Below are positions 45,868-54,184 of a stretch of 64,000 nt of DNA, in pieces (the first letter of the stretch is position 1; each line of letters begins with the position of its first letter). The stretch comes from Opitutaceae bacterium (GTDB lineage Bacteria; Verrucomicrobiota; Verrucomicrobiia; Opitutales; Opitutaceae), in contig JABTUS010000001.1 in the NCBI GenBank assembly GCA_015075305.1, forward strand, positions 744,001-808,000, written 5' to 3'. The notes under the pieces were generated by a model that was not told the DNA's origin, did no database searches, and saw only the letters and a program-made list of their open reading frames with translations. The translations under genes and the position numbers were made by a program.

Positions 45868-48681
45868 ATGAAAACACCAGGAATCTCCCCCCTCCAACAC
45901 CTGCTTTTCGGACTCTGCCTGAGCCTCGCCGGGATTTCAAATCTAACGGCTGGAACGATCAACGGACAGGTCAGCGACATCAACACCGGCTCCTCGGTCA
46001 CCGGCGCGACGGTCACCAACAGTGCGACCGATCAGGTGATATTCGCCGACCGCGAGGGCCAGTTCCGGCTGGACAATCTCCCCGCCGGCACGGTGACCCT
46101 GACGGTCACGGCAATCGGTTACCCGGACCGCTCGCAGACCGTCCAGGTGCCCGCCACTGGCACCGTTCCGGTGACCATCTCCATGGGAGAAAAGGCAATC
46201 CGACTGGACCAGCTTGTTGTCGAGGGCTACCGCGAAGGGTGGTCCAAGGCGCTGCAGCAGAAACGGAACGCGACCAACATCATGGACGTGCTCTCCACCG
46301 ATGCCGCCGGCAAGCTGCCGGACAACAATATCGGCGAGGCGCTCGCCCGCCTGCCGGGCGTTTCGCTCGACGTCGACTATGGTGAGGGGCACTTTGTCAG
46401 CATCCGCGGCATCGGCCCCAACCTGAACACGGTCACCATGAACGGCGCGAGTCTGGCAACGCCGGGAAACCTCGGACGTGATGGGCGCTCCACGCCAATG
46501 GATCTTCTCGGCACGTCCATCATCAGCCAGGTCGAGGTCATCAAGGCGCTCACGCCCGACATGGACGGCACTTCGCTCGGAGGCACGGTCAATGTGCTCA
46601 CGGCGTCCGGCTTTGATCACAACGGAAGATTCATCGCCGGTGCCGTCCAGTACGGCCGCAACATGGCGGGAAGCCTGCCGATCTACGCGGGTGACTTTAC
46701 CTACACGGATGTCTTTGCGACCCAGGCTGGCAGGCTGGGCACCGCCTTCAGCATGAACTATCAGAGCCGGAAAACGCGCCGCGACCTGTTCATGGGGCAG
46801 TGGGATCCGGATTCGAACGGCAAAGCCGTCCTCTATGAGCCCCGACTGGACTACAATGTCGATCACCGTGTCAAACGCGGTGCCACGCTTAACCTCGATT
46901 ATCGCCTCGATGACGGCTCGCGGATCTATCTGCAGACCTTCTTCAATCGATTCACCCAGGAAAACAACAAGAACCAGCAGCTCTACACGGCACGCGGCAC
47001 GGCGACCCAGCTCTCTCCGACACGGGTTTCCTACCCGCAGGTTCGTTATGACCTGCGCATGATCAGCTTCAACCGCGAAGCGGAGATGCGGAACGTGCTG
47101 CTGGGTGGATCCAAGGTCATGGGCGACTACAAGATAAGCGGAGAAATTGGCTACTCGCATGCTCCCGATGAAATGCCCACCTACCGCAATCTCTCCTTCC
47201 GCTCGGGAAACGTCACCGTGCCGGGCGGCTACATTCTGGACTATGGCACGTATTTTCCGACGTTCGACCTGAAGAACTTGATTGCGACCGCCAACCCAAA
47301 CGTGCGCCGCGCGCGGGCCGACTCCGCAAAGAACGTCGAAAAGACCAGGACCGGACGGGTCGACGTTCAGCGCGACTTCAAGAACTGGCTGGGTGACAAG
47401 GACGGTTTCATCAAGGTCGGAGCCAAGTATTCCAACCTTCATCGCAACATGGTGCGCGACGTGCGGATCTACGCGGCATCAGGCTACACGCTCGCCGATT
47501 TCAACAAGCCGTCCCCGCTGCCCGCGGAAAAAGTGATGGATGACCGCTACACCATACCTGTTCTGATAAACCCCGACGGCGCGCGCAAGGTCTTCGATGA
47601 ACTTCTCGGACAGAACAAGCTGCAGTACCAAAAGTCCGACTCGATGGCGAATGCGGGAGATGACACGTATGACGTCAATGAAAAGATCTCCGCGGGATAC
47701 GCCATGGCCAAGGTGAACCTGACGCCGCTGGTGACACTGATCGGCGGGGCGCGCTATGAGCACACAAAGTCAAAGCTGACGGGGCCGTTGTTTCTCGTAG
47801 ATCCGAAAACGGGCGAGCCCTCGTTGATCTCAAAGACGGTCGATTTCAACTACGGGGAGTTCCTGCCAAACATCCAGCTCAACTACAAGGTGACGCCTGC
47901 TGCGGTCGTCCGGGCGGCGCTCACCCGCACTTTCGGCCGGCCGGCCTATGGAGACCAGGTGCCATCCTCGTCACTCGACGAGGTTGGCGGCTCGCTCACG
48001 ACCGGCAATCCCCAGCTCAAGCCCTATGAGTCGCTGAACTTCGACCTGTCGCTCGATTACTATTTCAAGTCTGGCGGAATCATCTCGGTGGCGGCGTTCT
48101 TTAAGACCATTGAGAATCCAATCTACACCTACAGCTACGTTCAGAAGGACTACAGTTATGGGGGATACACCTTCCCGACATTCACCGTCACCTCAATGCA
48201 GAACGGTGATTCGGCACGGATGAAGGGTGTGGAGTTGAGCGCCCAGGTGCCCTTCTCGATGTTCACGAGCGGATTTGCGAACGGCTTTGGCGTTGATACC
48301 AATGTCACGCTCATGGATTCGAGCGTGAAGGTCTCCACGCGACCCGACAAACTCAGGCTCTATTCTTCGCCCAAGTTCCTGGCCAATGTGGGGCTCTTCT
48401 ATGAAAAGTACGGCGTTTCAGCACGTGTCGCCTACAACTATCGCGGCGACTCCCTCGAGTCGATTGGCGCCGGCACCTTCACCGACGTCTACATGAACTC
48501 GCGCTACTTCATCGACGCCCAGGTGAGCTACAGGGCCACGGAAAACTTCTCGGTGTTCCTCAACTGGCAGAATATCACCGACCAGCTCTCGACCAGCTAC
48601 ACCGGAGGCAGCAAGGATGTCATTTCGGAAAGCTACTGGTTTGGATCCAACATCCGCGCTGGCGTAAAGTTCAGATTCTAG
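45868..48681 (+). CDS. TonB-dependent outer-membrane receptor
   Basis: From ATG 45868 (45856 also possible) the precursor has 937 residues with a signal peptide (~1-28, ending NLTAG). A carboxypeptidase-regulatory-like domain (~30-115; INGQVSDINTGSSVTGATVT) is followed by the plug: GKLPDNNIGEALARLPGVS, FVSIRGIGPNLNTVTMNG, then a ~700-residue barrel ending with aromatic ...AGVKFRF. The TonB-Xanth-Caul-type plug is common in carbohydrate uptake. It is divergent from the lacI-type gene with an operator-like site between, and is followed by two secreted enzymes, forming a SusC-like uptake unit without a SusD partner. Confidence 0.95.
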   Translation: MKTPGISPLQHLLFGLCLSLAGISNLTAGTINGQVSDINTGSSVTGATVTNSATDQVIFADREGQFRLDNLPAGTVTLTVTAIGYPDRSQTVQVPATGTVPVTISMGEKAIRLDQLVVEGYREGWSKALQQKRNATNIMDVLSTDAAGKLPDNNIGEALARLPGVSLDVDYGEGHFVSIRGIGPNLNTVTMNGASLATPGNLGRDGRSTPMDLLGTSIISQVEVIKALTPDMDGTSLGGTVNVLTASGFDHNGRFIAGAVQYGRNMAGSLPIYAGDFTYTDVFATQAGRLGTAFSMNYQSRKTRRDLFMGQWDPDSNGKAVLYEPRLDYNVDHRVKRGATLNLDYRLDDGSRIYLQTFFNRFTQENNKNQQLYTARGTATQLSPTRVSYPQVRYDLRMISFNREAEMRNVLLGGSKVMGDYKISGEIGYSHAPDEMPTYRNLSFRSGNVTVPGGYILDYGTYFPTFDLKNLIATANPNVRRARADSAKNVEKTRTGRVDVQRDFKNWLGDKDGFIKVGAKYSNLHRNMVRDVRIYAASGYTLADFNKPSPLPAEKVMDDRYTIPVLINPDGARKVFDELLGQNKLQYQKSDSMANAGDDTYDVNEKISAGYAMAKVNLTPLVTLIGGARYEHTKSKLTGPLFLVDPKTGEPSLISKTVDFNYGEFLPNIQLNYKVTPAAVVRAALTRTFGRPAYGDQVPSSSLDEVGGSLTTGNPQLKPYESLNFDLSLDYYFKSGGIISVAAFFKTIENPIYTYSYVQKDYSYGGYTFPTFTVTSMQNGDSARMKGVELSAQVPFSMFTSGFANGFGVDTNVTLMDSSVKVSTRPDKLRLYSSPKFLANVGLFYEKYGVSARVAYNYRGDSLESIGAGTFTDVYMNSRYFIDAQVSYRATENFSVFLNWQNITDQLSTSYTGGSKDVISESYWFGSNIRAGVKFRF

Positions 48682-48726
48682 ACCCGCCGAGATTCCGCAT
48701 CTGAAAAACCTGGGTCCAATCAAGAG

Positions 48727-50352
48727 ATGCTGATTCCCCTTAGACACCCACGAAGGACAACCGCCGCCCGCACAATCCTGCTGCTTATCATCACAGCCGC
48801 CTGCACCCGCGCCGCGCCGCGCATGCCGCTGCTCATGCCCGACGATTTCGAAACGTTGGAGCTTGCAGGATGGCGGGTCGAACAGGCCGCGCCCGACCCA
48901 CACAATCCGCTTCTCGAACCTGCAATGCCGTGGGACGCAGGAGGCATCATGGGACATGGCACTGTGCTGCACGATCCCATTGATGGGCTTTGGAAAGCGT
49001 GGCAGGTTTCAACGCCGGCCGAGACGGAGCTGGATGGCTTGAAATCCATGCATGAGGCCAACCGGCGGCTCACCTACCTCGAAAGCAAGGATGGCGTGAA
49101 GTGGTATCGCCCGATGCTGTCACTCGTCTCCTGGCCGGGTTATCCAAAGACCAACATCCTTCTCGATTTTGATTCGGGCGGCACGGCGCAGTACGCCTCG
49201 GTCATGATCGATGCCTCGAACAAGGCCGAGCCCTATGAGATGTTCATCTTTCGCTCGCCGAGCAGAAATGGGACTGTGGTCTCGCAACTGGGCCCTCAGG
49301 GAAAGGTTGGATTCCTTCCGGGTCCCCATGAAAAGTACGGCCTGTACCGGTATCGATCGAAGGATGGCAAGGACTGGACGCTGAAGGAAGGTCCCCTCCC
49401 CATCAAGGGTGGCACCGATGTGTGCTATGTCTATCGCGAGGCCGATGGCTCGTATGTCGCGTACTTCAAGATGTACCCGCCCCGCGAACCCGGAGACCGG
49501 ATCATTCCCTATGACAACAACGGCAAACAGCTGCTGCGCCGCGTTGGTCGTGCGACGAGTCCCGACGGGACGCATTGGAGCGATTCCAAGGTGGTCCTTG
49601 GCCGCGATTTTCGCGAATCCGGTTTCGCGCAGTTCCTGGAAATCTGCCCCATTGCCGTCGCGGGCGGCTATGTGGGGTTGGTCAACTTCTATGACGCCGC
49701 ACTTCAGACCATGTGCCTGCAGCTTGCGGCCTCCCGCGACGGAATCAAGTGGTGGCGGCCCGACCTGAGACCCGCGCTTCCGAACGGCCCGTTGGGCGAC
49801 TACGGAGGCGGCCTGATCTGGCAGATGAAAGAGCCTCTGATCGACGGCGGCCGGATGTATGTCTATTACTCCGGAGCTGAAGGTCTGCATTCGACAATCA
49901 TCGACACGCGTTTTCAGCCCCAGATTGAAGTGGGTGGCCAGTCAGTCCTTGGCTCCCGAACCGGAAAGCTCAAGTCGACGCTGCCCTATTATGGAGCGCT
50001 GTGCCGCGCATCCTGGGAACCAAATCGCTTGTGGGCGCTGGTGCCTTCAGCCGGCGGTCCATTGCCGGCTGTGGCGGTGACCAAGCCGGCCGAGCACGGC
50101 GGTCAAGGTATCGCGGTAAACGTTCACGTCAAACACGGCGGCGCGATGACGGCCGAGTTGCTCGACGCAGCCGGCAATCCGTTTCCGGGATTTGCAGCCG
50201 CAGACTGCCTGGCCGTCACCGGCGATCATCGATCCGTCGAATTGAAATGGTCCGGAGGAAAGCGCGCTCCAAGCACCACTGCAAAGATCCGCTTTGTGCT
50301 TCGCCGTGCGTTTCTTTACGGTTATCAATGGTCTGATCAGCCGTCGCACTGA
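48727..50352 (+). CDS. Secreted propeller-like protein (GH32/43-type, putative)
   Basis: 541 residues with a signal peptide (RTILLLIITAACTRA). The pattern of repeated Trp/Gly-rich blades, such as GLWKAWQVSTPAE, LTYLESKDGVKWYRP, YRSKDGKDWTLKE and SPDGTHWSDSKVVLG, resembles the five-bladed beta-propeller hydrolases of GH32/GH43/GH62-type clans, with SKDG.W motifs at blade ends. Acidic residues typical of active sites are not assignable here. Located 46 bp after the TonB receptor, so it probably binds or cleaves the imported saccharide outside the cell. Paralogous in style to the next gene. The GH family is unrecognised. Confidence 0.65.
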   Translation: MLIPLRHPRRTTAARTILLLIITAACTRAAPRMPLLMPDDFETLELAGWRVEQAAPDPHNPLLEPAMPWDAGGIMGHGTVLHDPIDGLWKAWQVSTPAETELDGLKSMHEANRRLTYLESKDGVKWYRPMLSLVSWPGYPKTNILLDFDSGGTAQYASVMIDASNKAEPYEMFIFRSPSRNGTVVSQLGPQGKVGFLPGPHEKYGLYRYRSKDGKDWTLKEGPLPIKGGTDVCYVYREADGSYVAYFKMYPPREPGDRIIPYDNNGKQLLRRVGRATSPDGTHWSDSKVVLGRDFRESGFAQFLEICPIAVAGGYVGLVNFYDAALQTMCLQLAASRDGIKWWRPDLRPALPNGPLGDYGGGLIWQMKEPLIDGGRMYVYYSGAEGLHSTIIDTRFQPQIEVGGQSVLGSRTGKLKSTLPYYGALCRASWEPNRLWALVPSAGGPLPAVAVTKPAEHGGQGIAVNVHVKHGGAMTAELLDAAGNPFPGFAAADCLAVTGDHRSVELKWSGGKRAPSTTAKIRFVLRRAFLYGYQWSDQPSH

Positions 50353-50442
50353 CACTTTCCCCCTCGCAGCGCCGCCTTGATATCGCGACCACCCGCACTC
50401 ATGGAGGGGCACAATCGAAACACAAGGAATCACCACACCAGA

Positions 50443-51888
50443 ATGAGCATTGCAAGACCCCTCGCCCTAGGCCTCCTTTCACTCTGCTCCTTACTGACGG
50501 CTCCTGCCACCGAATCGAGGAAGGTGCTGCTCCTCGATGCATCCCGAATCGAAAGCAGCGAGAACATTCGCATGTCCGTCGGCAAGGTGGTCAAATCCAG
50601 CCACAACCCGCTCTTCACGAACGACCGGCGCTGGGAACCGCGTTTCGACAACCTCTATCCCAACATCATCTGGGACGAACAGGCCGGCCTGTACAAATGC
50701 TGGTACAATCCATTCCTCGTTGAAGTCGAGGACTGGATGGGGTCCACACCCGAGCGCAAACGCTGGCTCTACCTTCGCGATTCGGGGCTCTGCTACGCCG
50801 AATCGAAGGACGGCATCCACTGGCGGAAACCCTCGCTCGGCGTATACACTTTCTACGGCGAGCCGTGCAACATCGTGATGCGTGACGTGCATGGCATCGG
50901 CGTCTTTCTCGACAAGCGGGAGACGAATCCCGAACGCCGGTACAAATCATTCTTTGTGAATCAAAAGGCGGGAAAACGCACCACGCTCGCGGTCGCCTTT
51001 TCCGCGGATGGCATTCACTGGGGCCGGCAGACGGTGCTCAACAACGTCAAGGTCATGGGGGATACCCACAACAACGCTCTTTGGGCGCCCACACTCAATC
51101 GTTATGTCGCCTTCACGCGCGACTGGTCGCCCAGGGAATGGCAACGCGACAGTCAGGGCAACATCCCCGCGATTCGGTTGGCTTCGCGAATTGAAAGCAG
51201 GGACTTTGAGAATTGGAGCGATCCGAAAGAGGTCATGCGCGGGGTCGACGACGATCACCAGATCTATGAGATTCTGGTCTTCTATCACGGAGGTGTCTAC
51301 CTGGCTTTTCCTGTCATCTATGAAGTCAGCAGCGGCCATGTTCATTTCGAGCTCGCCTGGAGCACGGACACCATCAACTGGCACCGCATCGAGCCGGGAC
51401 AGGCGGTGATTCCCCTGGGGCCTGAGGGCAGCTTCGACTGGGGCTGCATCTATCCGTCAGCCTATCCTCTCTTCGAAAAGGACGGCATCAAACTGTATTA
51501 TAGTGGCAGCAACGGGACTCACTCAGCGGAGAGGAAGAGTTATCTGGCCTTTGCAACCATGCGTCCGGACGGTTTTGCCGCCGCCACACAATCGAACGCA
51601 GACAAACCGGGTGTCATCGTCACCACACCCATTCGTTTCTCCGAAGGCGATCGCCTTCTGGTTAGCGCGGATGTGGAGACGGGAGGCAGCCTGATCGTGT
51701 CCGCACTCGACGGGCAGGGACGCGAGATTGCCCAGTCCTACCCTCTGCCCGGCTCCGTTTCCGGCAAGCCGGTAACCTGGCGAAAACAGAATTCAAATCC
51801 CTTGTCCGGCAAGACCAGGCTGCAATTCAGCCTGTCGGGAGCCCGCCTCTACTCGTACGATATCATACCCACGGGTACAGGAAACTAG
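50443..51888 (+). CDS. Secreted propeller-like protein (GH32/43-type, putative)
   Basis: ATG 50443 starts a 481-residue precursor with a signal peptide (MSIARPLALGLLSLCSLLTAP). Blade-like motifs repeat: AGLYKCWYNPF, CYAESKDGIHWRKPS, AFSADGIHWGRQ, AWSTDTINWHRIEP, KLYYSGSNGTHS. A beta-sandwich-like C-terminus (~385-481; LLVSADVETGGSLIVSALDGQG) may bind carbohydrate; the preceding protein has a similar tail (MTAELLDAAGNPFPG). The two are 90 bp apart on one strand and probably work together on the same substrate. No catalytic assignment was possible. Confidence 0.65.
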   Translation: MSIARPLALGLLSLCSLLTAPATESRKVLLLDASRIESSENIRMSVGKVVKSSHNPLFTNDRRWEPRFDNLYPNIIWDEQAGLYKCWYNPFLVEVEDWMGSTPERKRWLYLRDSGLCYAESKDGIHWRKPSLGVYTFYGEPCNIVMRDVHGIGVFLDKRETNPERRYKSFFVNQKAGKRTTLAVAFSADGIHWGRQTVLNNVKVMGDTHNNALWAPTLNRYVAFTRDWSPREWQRDSQGNIPAIRLASRIESRDFENWSDPKEVMRGVDDDHQIYEILVFYHGGVYLAFPVIYEVSSGHVHFELAWSTDTINWHRIEPGQAVIPLGPEGSFDWGCIYPSAYPLFEKDGIKLYYSGSNGTHSAERKSYLAFATMRPDGFAAATQSNADKPGVIVTTPIRFSEGDRLLVSADVETGGSLIVSALDGQGREIAQSYPLPGSVSGKPVTWRKQNSNPLSGKTRLQFSLSGARLYSYDIIPTGTGN

Positions 51889-51967
51889 GCGGCGCATCTC
51901 CTGGTTTCGCTGTGTCGATCGTCCGTTCGATCCGGGCGCGGCCGATGCCCGGTCGACCGTGGCTCCG

Positions 51968-53179
51968 CTATCCCTTCGACAGCAGCACAAACGTCCCGCG
52001 CTTGTTGGAGATCGCGAAGTCCGCGCGTTTGTCGCCGTTCACATCGCGCGCGTCAAACTGCGTGCCGATGCCGCTCGCGTCGTCGATCAGCATCGGTGAA
52101 AAGGTCACTTCCCCTCCCGCCTTCTTGCCGACAATGAACGCATACACCACGGGCGTTCCCATCGGATCCGGATCCTTGTCCGGACCATGCGCCCACCAGC
52201 GTTTGCCCGTGACGATGTCGGGTGTCCCGTCGCCATTGACATCCGCCAGGGTCACGGCGTGCAACTGGGAGAACTGGACGTAATTCACCCTCATGTTCGC
52301 ATCTTCCGAAAGGATCATGTGCTCCCGGAACGAGCGTACTCCATCCCGTCCGCGAACCTGCTCGAACCAGGACAGCCCGTAACCGTGCGCCTCCTTGGAT
52401 GTCACAACATCGGGAAGGCCGTCGGCATTGAGGTCGACCACGCACATCTGCGCTCCACCAGCCCTCGAAAAGGCGAATTCGTGTTTCTGCCACACGGGGT
52501 CGCCCGCGAGGGAAGCGGGTTGCCGCCACCAGCCGCCCCGCTCAAGCAGATCGTTCCTGCCATCCCCATCGACATCGCCCACGCCCAATCCATGCGTGAA
52601 ACGCTGGAATGTGTTCGAATGCGACGAAATCGCATGAAAAACCCAGGGGCGCGTGGGATCGCTGGGATCCGGAGTCGCATAGCCGTACTTCCCCCCCGAC
52701 GAACACACAATCTCCCGCCGCCCGTCACCGGTGAGGTCAACGTACATCGCGGACTCGTTGTCGACCGGCGAGTGCGCAACATGCCGGACCCAGCGCCCCG
52801 CGCCACTTCCGGGATTGCGATACCAGGAAGCTTCAAGTCCCGGAAATCCGATCACCACAATGTCCGTCCATCCGTCACCATCCAGGTCATCCGCCGCCGC
52901 AATGAAATTGTCAGAATACTTCAGCGGATCAAAGGGCTTCGGTTCATAAATCTCGTGTCGAACCTGATATCCCGGCCCTTCATACCACCAGGGTCCGGCG
53001 GCAACATCCATCGCACCATCACGGTTGATGTCCGCGAAAACGGCACCCTCCGCATAAAACTTGTCGTCCAGCTGAAGCCGCCGATATGACGGGCTCTCCG
53101 CCAGTCCTGTCGAGATTGAGGTGATGGCAGCGCCCAAAAGAAGCAGACTGCGCAATACGGATGTCTTGGGGTGCGTCAT
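51968..53179 (-). CDS. FG-GAP/VCBS repeat-containing secreted protein
   Basis: 403 residues with a signal peptide (SLLLLGAAITSISTGLAE). Several calcium-binding FG-GAP/VCBS-type repeats carry the D.(D/N).DG..D pattern: FADINRDGAMDVAAGPWW, DLDGDGWTDIVVIG, DLTGDGRREIV, DVDGDGRNDLLERG, DLNADGLPDVV, DVNGDGTPDIVTG and DVNGDKRADFA. This gives a seven-bladed integrin-like propeller. Such proteins are common beside sugar-acting enzymes in Verrucomicrobiota; carbohydrate recognition is presumed. It converges with the second propeller-like gene (79 bp between ends). Confidence 0.9.
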   Translation of the reverse strand: MTHPKTSVLRSLLLLGAAITSISTGLAESPSYRRLQLDDKFYAEGAVFADINRDGAMDVAAGPWWYEGPGYQVRHEIYEPKPFDPLKYSDNFIAAADDLDGDGWTDIVVIGFPGLEASWYRNPGSGAGRWVRHVAHSPVDNESAMYVDLTGDGRREIVCSSGGKYGYATPDPSDPTRPWVFHAISSHSNTFQRFTHGLGVGDVDGDGRNDLLERGGWWRQPASLAGDPVWQKHEFAFSRAGGAQMCVVDLNADGLPDVVTSKEAHGYGLSWFEQVRGRDGVRSFREHMILSEDANMRVNYVQFSQLHAVTLADVNGDGTPDIVTGKRWWAHGPDKDPDPMGTPVVYAFIVGKKAGGEVTFSPMLIDDASGIGTQFDARDVNGDKRADFAISNKRGTFVLLSKG

Positions 53180-53357
53180 GATTGAATCAGGCGAAAATCA
53201 ATCCGGTGCAGCGCGAGGAATCAAGCGTCGGAAAACGTGCACGCGGGCCTGAGAACCGCGCCCAGGCGAGGAGAGTCCAACCGGCAGGTGACCCCGTCCG
53301 ACGTTTCGCCAGTCATGCAACGAATGACCCGCATCCGTTTGATTCGGCCCCGAAGGC

Positions 53358-53389
53358 TTGACAACGAATTCGACGGAAACACTGATATT
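53358..53389 (+). promoter_or_regulatory. Putative sigma-70 promoter before structured segment
   Basis: Consensus TTGACA at 53358-53363; 17 bp further ACTGAT (53381-53386) or the overlapping GATATT (53384-53389) could serve as -10. A start near 53395 would place the structured segment (53410 onward) at the very 5' end of the transcript. Confidence 0.4.
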
Positions 53390-53409
53390 TTGCAGTGAAC
53401 TCAATCCTG

Positions 53410-53548
53410 CAACGACGCGAACCCCGCAAAGCCCGCCAGCAACTGGCGGAAGGGGCGTCGTTGCATATCTGCCCTGCGCAGCCCGGCGCCGCAAACTGAC
53501 GGTCAGCACGAACCCGGTACGTGCGCTGACCTGAAGCACGGCACCGGG
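53410..53548 (+). ncRNA. Candidate structured RNA (leader or sRNA)
   Basis: CAACGACGC (53410-53418) pairs with GCGTCGTTG (53455-53463), enclosing an inner hairpin CCGCCAG-CAA-CTGGCGG (53433-53449). A second hairpin uses GTCAGC-ACG (53502-53510) and CGT-GC-GCTGAC (53520-53530); its loop CCCGGT (53513-53518) is complementary to ACCGGG (53543-53548), which would make a pseudoknot. It matches no RNA family I recognise. The strand is uncertain; the promoter upstream favours +. No terminator follows, so a 5' leader of the Rnk-like gene is possible. Confidence 0.35.
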
Positions 53549-53751
53549 CAAGTCACACTCACTCATTCCCAATTCGACGCCCGCGGGCCCGCAAATGCCC
53601 GCAATCCTTCATTTCCCCGGCCAGCGCATGCTTGATGTCCTGCGCGCCGGTTCAAACGCTGCGACATCAGAAAGCATGAATTCTTCATCCGTCCATCCCT
53701 CACCCAAGCGGGTATGACGGAAATCCATCAACCCAAGACTCACTGATCATC

Positions 53752-54144
53752 ATGAATCCAACAGCCATCTACATTTCAAGCGAGGACCACTCGAAGCTGC
53801 GCCTGCTGCTGGCGGCGGCGCTGCGAGCCAACGCCACATCCTCGCTTCAGAAACTCCGCGAGGAGCTCGACCGCGCCATCGTCGTCGATCCAACAGCCCT
53901 TCCCGCTGACGTCGTCACGATGGGCTCAACCGTCCAGTTCGAGGATCTCAGTACAGGAGAGATCGAGGAATACACGCTGACGTTTCCCGATCAGGCCAAC
54001 ATCGAGCAGAAGAGACTCTCAATTCTCGCCCCCATAGGCACTGCGCTCATCGGTTTTCGCGCGGGCGACACCGTCAACTGGACAACGCCGGGGGGCGTCC
54101 GCCAGTTGAAACTTCACCGCGTCACGCAGCGTCAGGCCGCTTAG
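53752..54144 (+). CDS. rnk: Rnk-like GreA/GreB C-terminal-domain protein
   Basis: 130 residues. A short helical N-terminus (MNPTAIYISSEDHSKLRLLLAA) precedes the GreA/GreB C-terminal FKBP-like fold: VVTMGSTVQFEDLSTGEIEEYTL, ISILAPIGTALIGFRAGDTVNW. This is the layout of Rnk, 'regulator of nucleoside diphosphate kinase', which binds RNA polymerase near the secondary channel but lacks the full Gre coiled coil. It is followed after 40 bp by the antiporter gene on the same strand and may be co-transcribed. Confidence 0.88.
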   Translation: MNPTAIYISSEDHSKLRLLLAAALRANATSSLQKLREELDRAIVVDPTALPADVVTMGSTVQFEDLSTGEIEEYTLTFPDQANIEQKRLSILAPIGTALIGFRAGDTVNWTTPGGVRQLKLHRVTQRQAA

Positions 54145-54184
54145 GCCGCGCGAAAAGTCGCGCCCGCGGCGTACCCAAACGCTG

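Larger units (their letters stand above)
53180..53751. other. 572-bp intergenic region with structured segment
   Basis: No gene is supported here. A 124-codon minus-strand frame (53198-53572) exists but shows no domain or start signal. The stretch contains a promoter candidate and a strongly self-complementary segment, listed separately. The rest, from 53550 to the next start at 53752, has nothing recognisable. Confidence 0.5.

Noticed and set aside
53198-53572. 124-codon minus-strand frame between the FG-GAP and Rnk-like genes
   Set aside because: No start signal, no recognisable motif, and it overlaps the strongly paired segment; probably not coding.
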